Shown here: positions 27,512-39,802 of the stretch, piece by piece
How positions within the stretch are numbered: the stretch's first letter is position 1
How the letters are laid out: every line of letters begins with the position of its first letter
Assembly (NCBI GenBank): GCA_902602515.1
Contig: CACKRG010000002.1
Span: 1-64,000, forward strand
DNA length: 64,000 nucleotides
Direction of reading: 5' to 3'
DNA from: an uncultured Alphaproteobacteria bacterium
GTDB lineage: Bacteria > Pseudomonadota > Alphaproteobacteria > HIMB59 > GCA-002718135
Translations under genes and position numbers: made by a program
Notes under the pieces: generated by a model
Seen by the model: the letters and a program-made list of their open reading frames with translations, nothing else
What the model was told of the DNA's origin: nothing
Database searches by the model: none

Positions 27512-28219
27512 ATGGAGCCAGAGGAAATAACAAAAAAAATAAAACCTATTGTAAGGTCAAATAAAAATTTTTCAAAAATATTTTGTATTGGAGCAAATAA
27601 AACAGGCACAACCTCTTTAGCAGCTACATTAGAAATATATGGATACTCAATACCAAATCAATTAAATCAGGAAATGGAAATATCTAAACAAACTTATTTG
27701 GGAAATTTTGCCCCTTTAAATGAATTCGTAAATAAGTATGATGCATTTCAGGATTTGCCTTTTTCAATTGATAATTATTATATTGTGGCAGATACTTTAT
27801 ATCCTAATAGTAAATTTATTCTTACAGAAAGAGATCCTGAAGATTGGTACAATTCAATGATTAGATATGATCAAAAAAAATATAATATTGAAGATTTAAA
27901 AAATATAAAAGAAGAAGAAATCAACGATAAATTTCATTATTTATTTGAAGGTTATAGAAAAATGACAATGCAAAAATATATTGCAGAAGTAAATAATAAC
28001 AAGATACTTTTTAATTGGAAACTACTTTACGACAAAGACACTTATATAAATTATTATATACAAAGAAATAATGAAATTAAAAAATATTTTTATAATAGAA
28101 ATAATAATTTTTTAATTTTAGATTTAAAAAAAGAAAAAGATACAGAAAGTTTATGTAATTTTTTAAATATTCCAACAAAATATAAATTTAATTTTCCCCA
28201 TTTAAATAAATCAATCTAA
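27512..28219 (+). CDS. Sulfotransferase-like P-loop protein
   Basis: 235 residues. 'FCIGANKTGTTSLAATLE' near residue 25 is the 5'-phosphosulfate loop of PAPS sulfotransferases, and 'KFILTERDPEDWYNSM' corresponds to the 3'-phosphate (RxxxxxxxS) loop. No signal peptide or membrane span is seen. It would transfer sulfate from PAPS to an unknown acceptor; a degenerate or different transferase is possible. It is squeezed between ctpA and rppH, one and two bases away, a place where conserved alphaproteobacterial maps have other genes. High Asn/Lys/Tyr content and AT-richness slightly above its neighbours hint at later insertion. Confidence 0.7.
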   Translation: MEPEEITKKIKPIVRSNKNFSKIFCIGANKTGTTSLAATLEIYGYSIPNQLNQEMEISKQTYLGNFAPLNEFVNKYDAFQDLPFSIDNYYIVADTLYPNSKFILTERDPEDWYNSMIRYDQKKYNIEDLKNIKEEEINDKFHYLFEGYRKMTMQKYIAEVNNNKILFNWKLLYDKDTYINYYIQRNNEIKKYFYNRNNNFLILDLKKEKDTESLCNFLNIPTKYKFNFPHLNKSI

Positions 28220-28221
28220 CA

Positions 28222-28692
28222 ATGGAAAACAGATACAGAAAATGTGTTGGAATGATGATCTTAAATCGCGATAATAAGATATTAGTTGGTAAAAGAATGG
28301 ATCACCCAAGTGGGCATTGGCAAATGCCTCAAGGTGGTATTGATGAAAATGAAAATCCAGAGGAAGCTGTTTGGCGTGAAATGTATGAAGAAATAGGAAC
28401 AAAAAATGCGAAAATGATAAAAAAATCAAATCATTGGATTAATTATGAGATTCCCTCTGAAACTTTAAAAACACTTCCATGGGGTCATAAGTTCATGGGT
28501 CAGACACAAAAGTGGTTTGCATTTCGTTTTGAAGGTTTAGACGAAGAAATAAACGTTAGTACAGAAAACCCAGAGTTTAGTGAATGGAGATGGTCTAATC
28601 ATAATCTTTTAGTTGAAAATATTGTTCCATTTAAACGAAATACATACAAAAAAATATTAGATGAGTTTAAAGATTTATTTGTAAATAAATGA
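28222..28692 (+). CDS. rppH: RNA 5'-pyrophosphohydrolase (Nudix)
   Basis: 156 residues, standard RppH length. The Nudix box reads 'GGIDENENPEEAVWREMYEEIGT', with REMYEE supplying the metal ligands; 'YRKCVGMMILN' at the N-terminus and 'GQTQKWFAFRFEG' are RppH-specific. It removes pyrophosphate from mRNA 5' ends and starts RNase E decay. rppH usually lies beside atpC in Alphaproteobacteria; here an 868-codon gene separates the two. It overlaps that gene by four bases. Confidence 0.94.
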   Translation: MENRYRKCVGMMILNRDNKILVGKRMDHPSGHWQMPQGGIDENENPEEAVWREMYEEIGTKNAKMIKKSNHWINYEIPSETLKTLPWGHKFMGQTQKWFAFRFEGLDEEINVSTENPEFSEWRWSNHNLLVENIVPFKRNTYKKILDEFKDLFVNK

Positions 28693-31295
28693 ATGCATCA
28701 AAATTTATAGTATCCTATAAATATATTGATAGTAAAATATTAGATAAAAAAATAATATGGAGTTTAAATTATCTTAAAAAAATCTCTTCAAGATATAATA
28801 TAAAAATTGCACTAAATAAAAAAATTACAAATGTAAAAAAAAATATTATTTTTTTATTTAATGATGAAAATATATTAAAAAAAAATTTCAATCTAAAAGT
28901 TAATTTAACTAAAAAAAATGAGTCTTTTGCTATAATCCCTTATAATAAAATAATACTAATATATGCAAATGATAGTAGAGGTTTTATTTATTCTATTACT
29001 GAACTTGCAGATATAATTAAATATTCAAAAAATAATAAACTAATCTTAGAGAAAGAAATTATTGAGTCAGCCGAAACTAAAATTAGATCAATATCAAAAT
29101 GTTTTGAGAGCATAGATGAGGATAAAGCATGGTTTTATAATAAAAAATCTTGGGATGATTATCTGACTTTATTAATATCTGAACGATTCAATAGATTTAC
29201 TCTTACATTAGGCATGCAGTATAATTATCCATACGGAAATGAATTTATTAAAGACGTTTATTTATATTTACCATATCCTTTTATTGTACAACCAAAAGGT
29301 TATAAAATTAAATTATCAAAATTTTCAAAAAAAGAACGAAAAAAAAATTTGAATATTATTCAATATATTTCAAAAGAAGCAGAGAAGAGAGGTTTAGAGT
29401 TTCAATTGGCAATATGGACACAAAGATATGATTTTGATGAAGTCCCAAATGCAAACTTTCAGATTTTAAATTATCCAAAAGGTCTTAATTATGCAAAATA
29501 TTGTAGAGATTCTTTATCATTAATATTAAAAAAATGTCCAAGCATTACAGGTATAACCCTAAGAGTTCATGTTGAGTGTGGAATACCTGAAAAAGATTAT
29601 TCTTTTTGGAAAATATATTTTGAAGCAATTAAAAACTGCGGTCGTAAAATAAATCTCGACCTCCATGCAAAAGGTATTGATGATAAATTAATTAATATTG
29701 CTTTAAAATATAGCAAAAGTTTATCAATTTCACCAAAGTATATTTCAGAACATATGGGACTCCCATATCATCAAGCATCAATTCGAAAACAAGAATTTCC
29801 ACCAAGACGAACCGTAAATAAAAAATGGACTTTCAGTGAAGGTTCAAGAAAGTTTTTAAGATATAGTTATGGTGATCTTCTAAAAGAAAATAGAAAATAT
29901 AATATTTTATTTCGGATATGGCCTGGAACTCAAAGGATACTTCTTTGGGCTGATCATGAATTAGCATCTGGATATGGAAAATTATCTACTTTTTGTGGTT
30001 CATTAGGGACAGAACTTTGTGAGCCACTTTCATTTAAAGGCAGAATGGGTACTGGTATCAAAGGGGGTAGATTTAATTATAAAGTAACCAAACTTAGAAC
30101 AAAATATGATTGGGAGAAATACATTTATAATTACAGGATCTGGGGAAGATTAAATTATAATCCAAATACTAACGAAGAGACATATCTAAGGTATTTAAAT
30201 TATTATTTTAGTAAAGATTATAAAAATATTTCAAATGCACTTGCAAATGCAAGCAGAGTATTGCCATTTATTACACTTGTGCATGGTGTTTCAGCATCTA
30301 ATAACTCATATTGGCCAGAAATTTATGAAAATATGAGTATAGTAAAAAAAGGTCCATGGTTACCATACAGTTACGATCTTCACAAATATAGTAGATTTGG
30401 TATGGCAACTAGCTGTGATCCACAATTAATAATGTCACCTAAAAATTTAGCTGATCTTCTGTATAAAAAAAAATCGATAAATAAATACTCACCTTTATCA
30501 ATGGTTGTTTGGCTTAATAAATTCTCAAAAAATGCCAAAAAATATTTATTAAAAGCTAAAAGTAAAAACAATCTGAAAAACAATTCAATATTTTTAAGAA
30601 TCTATATTGATGTAATTATACAATCTGCGATTGGCAAATTTTTTACTTATAAATTTAAATCATCAATACTTTGGGAATACTATTTACTAACAAAATGTAA
30701 AAAGGTAGGAGATAAAGCACTAACAAATTACATTAAAGCAAAAAATTCATGGGAAGAAGCAGCAATCATATCAAAGAAATATTATTTACCTGATCTTAGT
30801 TATGGTCCACAAAGCTGGTTAAGAGGGAGATGGGATGATAGATTACCGGCTATAGTTGAAGATATTAATACTATGAAAAAATATCTTTTAAAAAATAATA
30901 AGCTAGTAAAGACATTAAAAAGTAATTTAAAAGTAATCAATGATATTGAAAACTGGAAAGCAGATCAAAATATATTAATCAATCACTTACCACCAAAGAA
31001 TTTTAAAAGGGGGGAGACCATCTATTTATCTTTTAAACTCAATAAAGAAAATAACTTACCTGCCTATCTTCATTACAGAGAAGTAAATCAATCTAAAAAG
31101 TGGGTTAAGAAGAAATTAATAAAAACGAATGGATATTATAAATCAAAAATATCTAAAACATTTACTGAAACGATTTACCCAATTCAGTATTATTTTGAAT
31201 TTACTGGGCAATTTTATTCTAGTTTTTCTCCTGGGTTTAATAATTATTTATCTAACCAACCCTATTATTTAATAAGACAGAAAGGAATTGTTTAA
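28689..31295 (+). CDS. Large glycosidase-like protein (GH20/GH67-type architecture), function unknown
   Basis: 868 residues, no signal peptide or membrane span, so cytosolic. Residues about 1-125 resemble the non-catalytic N-domain of GH20/GH67 enzymes ('IILIYANDSRGFIYSITELAD' is its typical end). Residues about 130-480 look like a (beta/alpha)8 barrel: 'RFNRFTLTLGMQYNYP', 'AEKRGLEFQLAIWTQRYDF', 'GITLRVHVECGIPE', 'NLDLHAKGID'. The final 110 residues read as a beta-sandwich ending 'NQPYYLIRQK'. Catalytic acids are not assigned. It is highly Lys/Asn-rich and starts four bases inside rppH. I recognise the architecture but not a characterised family; substrate unknown. Confidence 0.6.
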   Translation: MNASKFIVSYKYIDSKILDKKIIWSLNYLKKISSRYNIKIALNKKITNVKKNIIFLFNDENILKKNFNLKVNLTKKNESFAIIPYNKIILIYANDSRGFIYSITELADIIKYSKNNKLILEKEIIESAETKIRSISKCFESIDEDKAWFYNKKSWDDYLTLLISERFNRFTLTLGMQYNYPYGNEFIKDVYLYLPYPFIVQPKGYKIKLSKFSKKERKKNLNIIQYISKEAEKRGLEFQLAIWTQRYDFDEVPNANFQILNYPKGLNYAKYCRDSLSLILKKCPSITGITLRVHVECGIPEKDYSFWKIYFEAIKNCGRKINLDLHAKGIDDKLINIALKYSKSLSISPKYISEHMGLPYHQASIRKQEFPPRRTVNKKWTFSEGSRKFLRYSYGDLLKENRKYNILFRIWPGTQRILLWADHELASGYGKLSTFCGSLGTELCEPLSFKGRMGTGIKGGRFNYKVTKLRTKYDWEKYIYNYRIWGRLNYNPNTNEETYLRYLNYYFSKDYKNISNALANASRVLPFITLVHGVSASNNSYWPEIYENMSIVKKGPWLPYSYDLHKYSRFGMATSCDPQLIMSPKNLADLLYKKKSINKYSPLSMVVWLNKFSKNAKKYLLKAKSKNNLKNNSIFLRIYIDVIIQSAIGKFFTYKFKSSILWEYYLLTKCKKVGDKALTNYIKAKNSWEEAAIISKKYYLPDLSYGPQSWLRGRWDDRLPAIVEDINTMKKYLLKNNKLVKTLKSNLKVINDIENWKADQNILINHLPPKNFKRGETIYLSFKLNKENNLPAYLHYREVNQSKKWVKKKLIKTNGYYKSKISKTFTETIYPIQYYFEFTGQFYSSFSPGFNNYLSNQPYYLIRQKGIV

Positions 31296-31301
31296 ATAGA
31301 T

Positions 31302-31699
31302 TTAAATCTTATTATAAAAGGTGAAATTTATTGCATCTAATTTAGCTTTAGCAATTAATAGTTGTTCATTAGCTTTAATTTCATTTTGAGACTCTAATTG
31401 TTGTATCTCTTTTTCTACTAAAGACTTTTCTAAGGAACTTAACTCCTCAACACTTTCAGCTAACACTATGCATTTTTCTGGATTAATTTCTGCAAATCCA
31501 CCAGATACAAAAAATGATTTTAGCAAATTTTTATCTTCACCATAAACCATTACTCTGCCTGGCCTTAATGAAGACATTACTTTGCTATGCCCTGGAAGAA
31601 TACCAAGATCGCCATCTTTTCCAGGAACTATTATCATCCCAACCTCATCATTAAATATAAGGTTTTCAGGAGATACTAAATCAAAAGAAATTTTTGCCA

Positions 31700-31700
<1 letters not shown>
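31302..31700 (-). CDS. atpC: ATP synthase F1 subunit epsilon
   Basis: 132 residues. The N-terminal beta-sandwich is clear ('FDLVSPENLIFNDEVGMIIVPG', 'GDLGILPGHSKVMSSLRPG'), followed by a two-helix C-terminal segment rich in Glu/Lys ('SSLEKSLVEKEIQQLESQN'), which can act as the inhibitory arm. It is the last gene of the F1 operon and converges with the 868-codon gene six bases away. A short palindrome AGATTTAAATCT at the junction is too weak and T-poor to call a terminator. Confidence 0.95.
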
Positions 31701-34025
<2,325 letters not shown>

Positions 34026-34028
34026 AAG

Positions 34029-35564
34029 TTAGTTGCTTGCAAACTTTCCAACCATTTCGTCTAAAATTGATTTTAGTTTATCATCATTTTCTTTAGATAA
34101 TTCTTTTTCATTGGCAATATCATCTAATAAATCACTATGCTTAGTTCTAATTTCATTTAATACTTCAGCTTCAAACTTAACTACATCACCTACCGCAACT
34201 TTATCAAGATATCCACGTACTCCAGCATAAATAGATACTACTTGCTCTGAAACTGTTAGTGGCGAATATTGACCTTGTTTTAAGATTTCAACTAGTCTTG
34301 CACCACGATCAAGTAATTGTTTAGTTGAAGCATCTAAGTCTGACGCAAATTGAGCAAAAGCAGCCATTTCACGGTATTGAGCTAGTTCTAATTTTACGGG
34401 ACCGGCAATTTTTTTCATTGCTTTTGTTTGTGCTGCAGAACCAACACGACTTACAGAAAGACCTACGTTAATCGCAGGACGAATTCCAGCAAAAAATAAA
34501 TTTGTTTCTAAAAATATTTGCCCATCTGTTATAGAAATAACATTTGTTGGAATGTAAGCAGATAAATCTCCAGCTTGAGTTTCAATAATTGGAAGAGCAG
34601 TTAAACTCCCACCTCCATGCTCATCACTCATTTTGGCAGCTCTTTCTAAAAGACGACTATGAATATAAAATACATCCCCAGGATATGCTTCACGTCCCGG
34701 AGGTCTTCTTAGTAATAAAGACATCTGTCTATAGGCAACAGCTTGCTTAGATAAATCATCATAAACGATTAATGCATGCATGCCATTATCTCTAAAATAC
34801 TCACCCATGGTACAACCAGTATAAGCTGATAAAAATTGAAGTGGAGCAGGTTCTGATGCAGTTGCAGATACAACAATTGTATATTCCATAGCACCATTAT
34901 CTTCTAATGTTTTAACAATTTGTGCTACCGTAGATCTTTTTTGACCAATCGCGACATAAATACAATATAATTTTTCTTTTTCATTATCTGATTGATTAAC
35001 AGTTTTCTGATTTAGTATTGTATCAATAGCAACAGCTGTTTTTCCTGTCTGTCTATCACCAATAATTAATTCACGCTGTCCTCTTCCAACAGGTACAAGA
35101 GCATCAAGTGCTTTAATTCCTGTCTGCATAGGCTCTGATACACTTTGACGTGGAATAATACCTGGTGCCTTTAATTCAATTCTCCTTTTTTCAGAGGATT
35201 GAATAGGGCCTTTACCATCAATGGGGTTTCCTAAACCATCAACAACTCTACCTAACAATTCTTTTCCGACAGGAACATCAACAATTTCTCCTGTACGTTT
35301 AACAGTATCACCTTCTTTAATTCCAGTATCATCACCGAAGATTGAAACACCGACGTTATCCATTTCAAGGTTGAGGGCCATACCTTTAATGCCGCCTGGA
35401 AATTCTACCATCTCTCCAGCTTGTACTTGATCGAGACCATACACACGTGCAATACCGTCTCCGACACTTAATACCGTTCCAACCTCAGCAACATCTGCCT
35501 TAGTTTCAAAATTAGCTATTTGGTCTTTAATTACAGACGATATTTCTGCTGCTTTAATTTCCAT
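34029..35564 (-). CDS. atpA: ATP synthase F1 subunit alpha
   Basis: 511 residues. '[15 protein letters not shown]' is the P-loop, '[34 protein letters not shown]' the conserved centre and '[13 protein letters not shown]' the ATPase signature region. It forms the non-catalytic nucleotide sites of F1 and alternates with beta. Its ATG overlaps the atpH stop by one base. Confidence 0.98.
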   Translation of the reverse strand: MEIKAAEISSVIKDQIANFETKADVAEVGTVLSVGDGIARVYGLDQVQAGEMVEFPGGIKGMALNLEMDNVGVSIFGDDTGIKEGDTVKRTGEIVDVPVGKELLGRVVDGLGNPIDGKGPIQSSEKRRIELKAPGIIPRQSVSEPMQTGIKALDALVPVGRGQRELIIGDRQTGKTAVAIDTILNQKTVNQSDNEKEKLYCIYVAIGQKRSTVAQIVKTLEDNGAMEYTIVVSATASEPAPLQFLSAYTGCTMGEYFRDNGMHALIVYDDLSKQAVAYRQMSLLLRRPPGREAYPGDVFYIHSRLLERAAKMSDEHGGGSLTALPIIETQAGDLSAYIPTNVISITDGQIFLETNLFFAGIRPAINVGLSVSRVGSAAQTKAMKKIAGPVKLELAQYREMAAFAQFASDLDASTKQLLDRGARLVEILKQGQYSPLTVSEQVVSIYAGVRGYLDKVAVGDVVKFEAEVLNEIRTKHSDLLDDIANEKELSKENDDKLKSILDEMVGKFASN

Positions 35565-36121
35565 TATGCCCCCTTCATTGCAATTTTTATTTTATTAATT
35601 TTATTTGCTATAGATGTATCAATCATTTTGGAACCAACCTTAACAATTAATCCACCAATAATTTCTTTATCAACATCAAAATTTAAAGAAAGTTTTTCAC
35701 CTAAAGATTTTTTAAGTTGATTTGTAATATTATTTTTTTCATCATCTGATAATTCATTTGCTGATGTTATATCAGCACTAATATCACCTCTTTTTTCTGA
35801 GTTTATTTTTTTAAATTGTAAAATAATAGATAAGATGTTTGCAATTCTTTTATTGTTATCAAGAACTTTGAAAAATGTAATTGTTAGTTTATTTAGATTT
35901 GCTTTTGAAAAAAGCTTCAATAAAATGTTAAGTTTTTCATCTGAATTTACTAACGGACTTTTAATAACTTGTCTCAATTCTGAACTTTCCTTTAAAGCTT
36001 TTTCAACTAGTTCAAAATCATTCAAAACATCGTCAATACAATTTTTTTCGGAAGCAAGATCATATAAAGCTTCCCCATACCTTTCAGAAATCAGGTCTCC
36101 TGATAATGTATTAGATGACAT
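35564..36121 (-). CDS. atpH: ATP synthase F1 subunit delta
   Basis: 185 residues, OSCP family. '[19 protein letters not shown]' near the N-terminus is the helical bundle that caps F1, and the C-terminal '[25 protein letters not shown]' is the family signature. It links F1 to the peripheral stalk. It is the first gene of the operon; the 118 bases between it and the end of priA should hold the operon promoter, and TTGACG on the minus strand is a possible -35 element, with no convincing -10. Confidence 0.95.
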   Translation of the reverse strand: MSSNTLSGDLISERYGEALYDLASEKNCIDDVLNDFELVEKALKESSELRQVIKSPLVNSDEKLNILLKLFSKANLNKLTITFFKVLDNNKRIANILSIILQFKKINSEKRGDISADITSANELSDDEKNNITNQLKKSLGEKLSLNFDVDKEIIGGLIVKVGSKMIDTSIANKINKIKIAMKGA

Positions 36122-36239
36122 ATTTAAAATTCATAAGAAGTTTCGAAGTAGGCTAATAACACATCAGAAAAAGTAGGTAAACTGTCAGTTTGTGCGTCAA
36201 ATGAGTTAAATCGAGGATATTTTTAAAAATGTGGGTAAA

Positions 36240-38195
36240 TTACATGAATGAATAGGGATCGACATCAATAATTAACTTTATTGAAGAAGGCAACTTGGCC
36301 TTTTCTAGTATTTTCTTTGTTAATTTATTAAGATTTTTTCTACTATTGCCCTTCAATAATATTCTGTATCGATATTGGCCTCTTAATAAAGAAATTGGAG
36401 CTTCAACAGGTCCTAGGATTTTTATATTTTCATTATTTCGATCTTGCCGAACTAGTATTTCAGAATGTTTAAGTGCTAAAGCTTTTGTATGGCTAGAAAT
36501 AATGATTGAAGTCATAAATCCAAAGGGAGGAATATTAAAATTCTTTCTCTCTTTTAAAGCTTTTTCAATAAAAGCTTCTCTTTCTCGAAGTTGAATGGAT
36601 TTAATTATTTCTTGATCTGGAAAATATGTTTGAAGAAAAACTTTACCAATTTTTTTTCCTCTACCAGCTCTACCTCCAACTTGCTGAAGTAGGTTAAAAG
36701 TTTTTTCTATTGCTCTTGGATCTCCACCAAATAAACCTGCGTCTGCATCAACTATTCCTACTAATGACAAATTTGGAAAATCATATCCTTTTGCCATAAT
36801 TTGTGTAGCTACAATTATATCTATATCTTTGTTGTTTATATCAGTAATAAATTCTTTAATTTTATTTGGTGTGTTAACGTTGTCGCTAGACATGATGGAA
36901 ATATTTTTCCCAGGAAAGAATTCTTTTAACTCCTCTGCAACTCTCTCAACTCCAGGACCAACAAATTTTATACTATCTTTTTCATTACATTGAGGACAAT
37001 CTAAATTTAATTTTTTTATAGTTCCACATTGATGGCACAAAAAAATTTTTTTGTGTTGATGCATAACCATCCATGATGAACATTGATCACATTCATATCT
37101 GAATCCACAACTGTTACATAAGGTTAATGGAGAGTATCCTCTACGATTTAAAAAAATAAGAGTTTGTTCCTTATTTTCTAAGCACTGAGAAATAGAATCT
37201 ATAATTGATTGTGATATCCATTTATCTTTATCAAGTTTATTTTTATTTAAATCAATTATAGAAATTTCAGGTAATGGAGTTCCAGAAAATTGTTTTGATA
37301 AATAGACTTGATCATATTTTTTAATTTTAACATTATTTATTGTTTCTAAAGACGGCGTTGCTGAAGCTAATAATATAAAATTTTTTTCAATTTTAGCTCT
37401 TACAACTGCAAGATCTCTTGCTTGGTATCGTATATTGTCCTCTTGTTTATAACTAGAATCATGTTCTTCATCGACAACAATTAATCCTAAGTTTGTAAAA
37501 GGAAGAAATAAACTTGATCGAGCACCAATAACAATGGCCGGATCGCCTGCAAAACATTGATGCCAAATTTTTTGCCTATTTTTTTTTGTAATTTTAGAAT
37601 GCCACAAACAAACTTCCATTCCAAAACGTTTCTTTACTCTTGTCTCTAATTGCGGTGTTAAGCTAATTTCTGGAACCATTATTAGTATTTGTTTTTTTTC
37701 TTTTAAAAATTTATCTATTATTTCAAAATATACTTCAGTTTTACCAGAGCCTGTTACCCCTTCTAATAAAACAGGTTTGTTTGATTTATTAAATGATTGG
37801 GTTATTTCTTTAAATGAATGTTCTTGCTCTTCACTTAAGGACACTAAAGCAGGTTCGGTATTATTGAAGCTATCTAATTTTTCTTTGTCAAATTCTACTA
37901 TATCATTGTTAATAAGAAATAATTTTAAAACTGCTCCTAGTGGAGCTAAAGTGTAACTTGCGATCCAGTTTATGAAATCGATTGAAGAATTCTGAAGGAT
38001 AAGATCATTACAAATTTTTGTAACCTCTTTAATTTCGTATCCAGGATTTTTAACATTCTTCTTCCAAATAATTCCAGCTTCTATTTTTTTTCCAAATGGC
38101 ACTAAGACTATTTGACCAATTTCAAGTTGCTCATTTGTTGAAGAATAAGTGAAAACTTTATCGAAAGGTCTTGTTACTACTACATCGTACAACAT
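36240..38195 (-). CDS. priA: Primosomal replication helicase PriA
   Basis: 651 residues from the ATG at 38195. The tracked start at 38255 adds 20 Lys/Tyr-rich residues and would leave almost no room for the divergent promoter; the conserved N-domain begins 'LYDVVVTRPFDKVFTY'. Helicase motif I 'LEGVTGSGKTEVYFE', motif II 'LIVVDEEHDSSYKQ' and two zinc clusters ('CNSCGFRYECDQCSS', 'CHQCGTIKKLNLDCPQC') are intact. It restarts replication at collapsed forks. Diverges from the aldolase gene; the same priA-fsa-DUF484 order occurs in other Alphaproteobacteria. Confidence 0.94.
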   Translation of the reverse strand: MLYDVVVTRPFDKVFTYSSTNEQLEIGQIVLVPFGKKIEAGIIWKKNVKNPGYEIKEVTKICNDLILQNSSIDFINWIASYTLAPLGAVLKLFLINNDIVEFDKEKLDSFNNTEPALVSLSEEQEHSFKEITQSFNKSNKPVLLEGVTGSGKTEVYFEIIDKFLKEKKQILIMVPEISLTPQLETRVKKRFGMEVCLWHSKITKKNRQKIWHQCFAGDPAIVIGARSSLFLPFTNLGLIVVDEEHDSSYKQEDNIRYQARDLAVVRAKIEKNFILLASATPSLETINNVKIKKYDQVYLSKQFSGTPLPEISIIDLNKNKLDKDKWISQSIIDSISQCLENKEQTLIFLNRRGYSPLTLCNSCGFRYECDQCSSWMVMHQHKKIFLCHQCGTIKKLNLDCPQCNEKDSIKFVGPGVERVAEELKEFFPGKNISIMSSDNVNTPNKIKEFITDINNKDIDIIVATQIMAKGYDFPNLSLVGIVDADAGLFGGDPRAIEKTFNLLQQVGGRAGRGKKIGKVFLQTYFPDQEIIKSIQLREREAFIEKALKERKNFNIPPFGFMTSIIISSHTKALALKHSEILVRQDRNNENIKILGPVEAPISLLRGQYRYRILLKGNSRKNLNKLTKKILEKAKLPSSIKLIIDVDPYSFM

Positions 38196-38258
38196 TAAAT
38201 TTATGTATTTTTTATATGTTAACTTTCTAAATAACTTGTATATGGTATACAACAAACA

Positions 38259-38918
38259 ATGAAATTTTTTATAGATACTGCTGAAATACCTCAGATTGAA
38301 GAGTTAATGCCTAGTGGATTAATAGACGGTGTTACTACAAACCCATCTCTAATTGCAAAAAGTGGTAAAGATATGGGAGAAACCATTAAAACAATTTGCT
38401 CTATAGTATCTGGTCCAGTAAGTGCAGAAGTGACAGCAACGGAATATGATAAAATGCTTGAAGAAGGTGAATACTTAGCATCATTAGCTAAGAATGTTGC
38501 TGTAAAAGTTCCTCTTACACCTGCTGGTCTTCAGACATGCAAAGCTCTTAGAGAAAAAGATATCATGGTAAATGTAACGTTGTGTTTTAGTGCTGCTCAA
38601 GCATTACTAGCAGCTAAGGTTGGTGCAACATTTATTTCTCCATTTGTGGGAAGACTCGATGATATTGGTGAAAAAGGTATGGATCTAATTTCAGATATAG
38701 TAATAATGTATGAAAATTATGGATTTGATACGGAAGTATTAGTTGCTTCGGTAAGAAATACTCAACATCTTATTGATGCAGCTGTGATTGGTGCCCATGT
38801 TTCAACTCTACCACCTAAAGTTATTCACGAATTATATAAACATCCTCTCACAGATAAAGGGCTGAAAGCATTTCTTGATGATTGGGCAAAAACAGGACAG
38901 CAAATCTTGCCAAAATAA
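38259..38918 (+). CDS. Transaldolase-family aldolase (fructose-6-phosphate aldolase/TalC type)
   Basis: 219 residues, the short single-domain transaldolase form. '[16 protein letters not shown]', '[13 protein letters not shown]' and '[18 protein letters not shown]' (Schiff-base lysine in the VKVP segment) are diagnostic. It moves dihydroxyacetone units between sugar phosphates, or acts as fructose-6-phosphate aldolase; the two activities cannot be separated from sequence. It diverges from priA over 63 bases and is followed five bases later by the DUF484 gene. Confidence 0.92.
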   Translation: MKFFIDTAEIPQIEELMPSGLIDGVTTNPSLIAKSGKDMGETIKTICSIVSGPVSAEVTATEYDKMLEEGEYLASLAKNVAVKVPLTPAGLQTCKALREKDIMVNVTLCFSAAQALLAAKVGATFISPFVGRLDDIGEKGMDLISDIVIMYENYGFDTEVLVASVRNTQHLIDAAVIGAHVSTLPPKVIHELYKHPLTDKGLKAFLDDWAKTGQQILPK

Positions 38919-38923
38919 TCATC

Positions 38924-39586
38924 ATGGCGCATGGAGATGAAATTAGTGAAAAACAAATAATAAATTTTTTAAAAAAAAATAAAAATTTTTTTATTAAAAA
39001 TTCAGAATTAGTTAATGAACTAAATTTTCCAACCGTAGATAATAGTTCTGATAAGGTTGTTGATTTAGAAGCTTATAGATATAAAAAAATATCGCAACAA
39101 AATATAGATCTACAAAATCAAATGACAAAAGTACTACTTGCAGGAAAAAGTCATTTAAATGCTCAAAAAAGAATTCTAAAATCTACAATTAGAATTCTAA
39201 ATGTAAAAAGTTTACAAAAATTAATAAGCTTAATTAAAAATGATCTTAAAACAATTTTAGGTTGTGATGAAATGAATTGTTTTGTTACAAATGAAAATAT
39301 TAGAGCAGAAAACTTATCACAATTGGATATTAAAATTGCAAATAGTTATTTTAAAAACAAAATGGTTACAAATTTAAATCAAAATCCTAAAGGTTTACTT
39401 TTATTTTTTCCTAATAAATCAGCAACGATAAAATCATATATTTTATTAAAAGTTAAATTTCGTGAAGATAGTCTAATATTGGCTATGGGATCAAAGGATA
39501 AAAATAAATTCACAGTTGATATGCAAACTGATCTTGTTGAGTACTTAATTAAAATTATAGAAGTAAATTTATTAAGTATTAAATGA
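38924..39586 (+). CDS. DUF484 family protein
   Basis: 220 residues from ATG 38924; the tracked start at 38882 lies inside the aldolase gene and is rejected. The N-terminal helix 'QIINFLKKNKNFFIKNSELVNEL' is the characteristic start of DUF484, and the remaining residues form a GAF-like domain after a coiled-coil segment near 60-80. The function is not established; it is usually followed by xerC in proteobacteria. No xerC is present here: a DUF1737 gene follows after 12 bases. Confidence 0.85.
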   Translation: MAHGDEISEKQIINFLKKNKNFFIKNSELVNELNFPTVDNSSDKVVDLEAYRYKKISQQNIDLQNQMTKVLLAGKSHLNAQKRILKSTIRILNVKSLQKLISLIKNDLKTILGCDEMNCFVTNENIRAENLSQLDIKIANSYFKNKMVTNLNQNPKGLLLFFPNKSATIKSYILLKVKFREDSLILAMGSKDKNKFTVDMQTDLVEYLIKIIEVNLLSIK

Positions 39587-39598
39587 AAGGAAGGTAAA

Positions 39599-39802
39599 AT
39601 GAAAGGTTATAGATTTATTACAGATGATGACACTGTTGATTTTTGCCAAAGAGTAACAGAGGCACTCTCTAATGGGTGGAAATTACATGGTGAACCAAAA
39701 ATGACTTTTGATCATAAAAGAAAAGTTATGAGGTGCGGTCAAGCAGTTGTAAAACAATCATCAAAAAAATACAAAAAAGGAATGGATCTAGCTAAAATTT
39801 AA
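39599..39802 (+). CDS. DUF1737 family small protein
   Basis: 67 residues. 'YRFITDDDTVDFCQRVTEALSNGWKLHGEP' is the conserved DUF1737 core; a basic tail follows. The ribosome-binding site is strong and unusually visible for this window (GAAAGGAAGG, about five bases before the ATG), suggesting high expression. The function is unknown. It converges with lpd and overlaps its end by four bases. Confidence 0.85.
   Translation: MKGYRFITDDDTVDFCQRVTEALSNGWKLHGEPKMTFDHKRKVMRCGQAVVKQSSKKYKKGMDLAKI

Noticed and set aside
31296-31310. Palindrome AGATTTAAATCT at the atpC end as a terminator
   Set aside because: Stem is all but A/T, loopless as drawn, and not followed by a T run on either strand.
38196-38255. 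Longer PriA N-terminus from the tracked start
   Set aside because: The extra 20 residues are not PriA-like and would occupy the divergent promoter region; ATG 38195 matches the conserved start.
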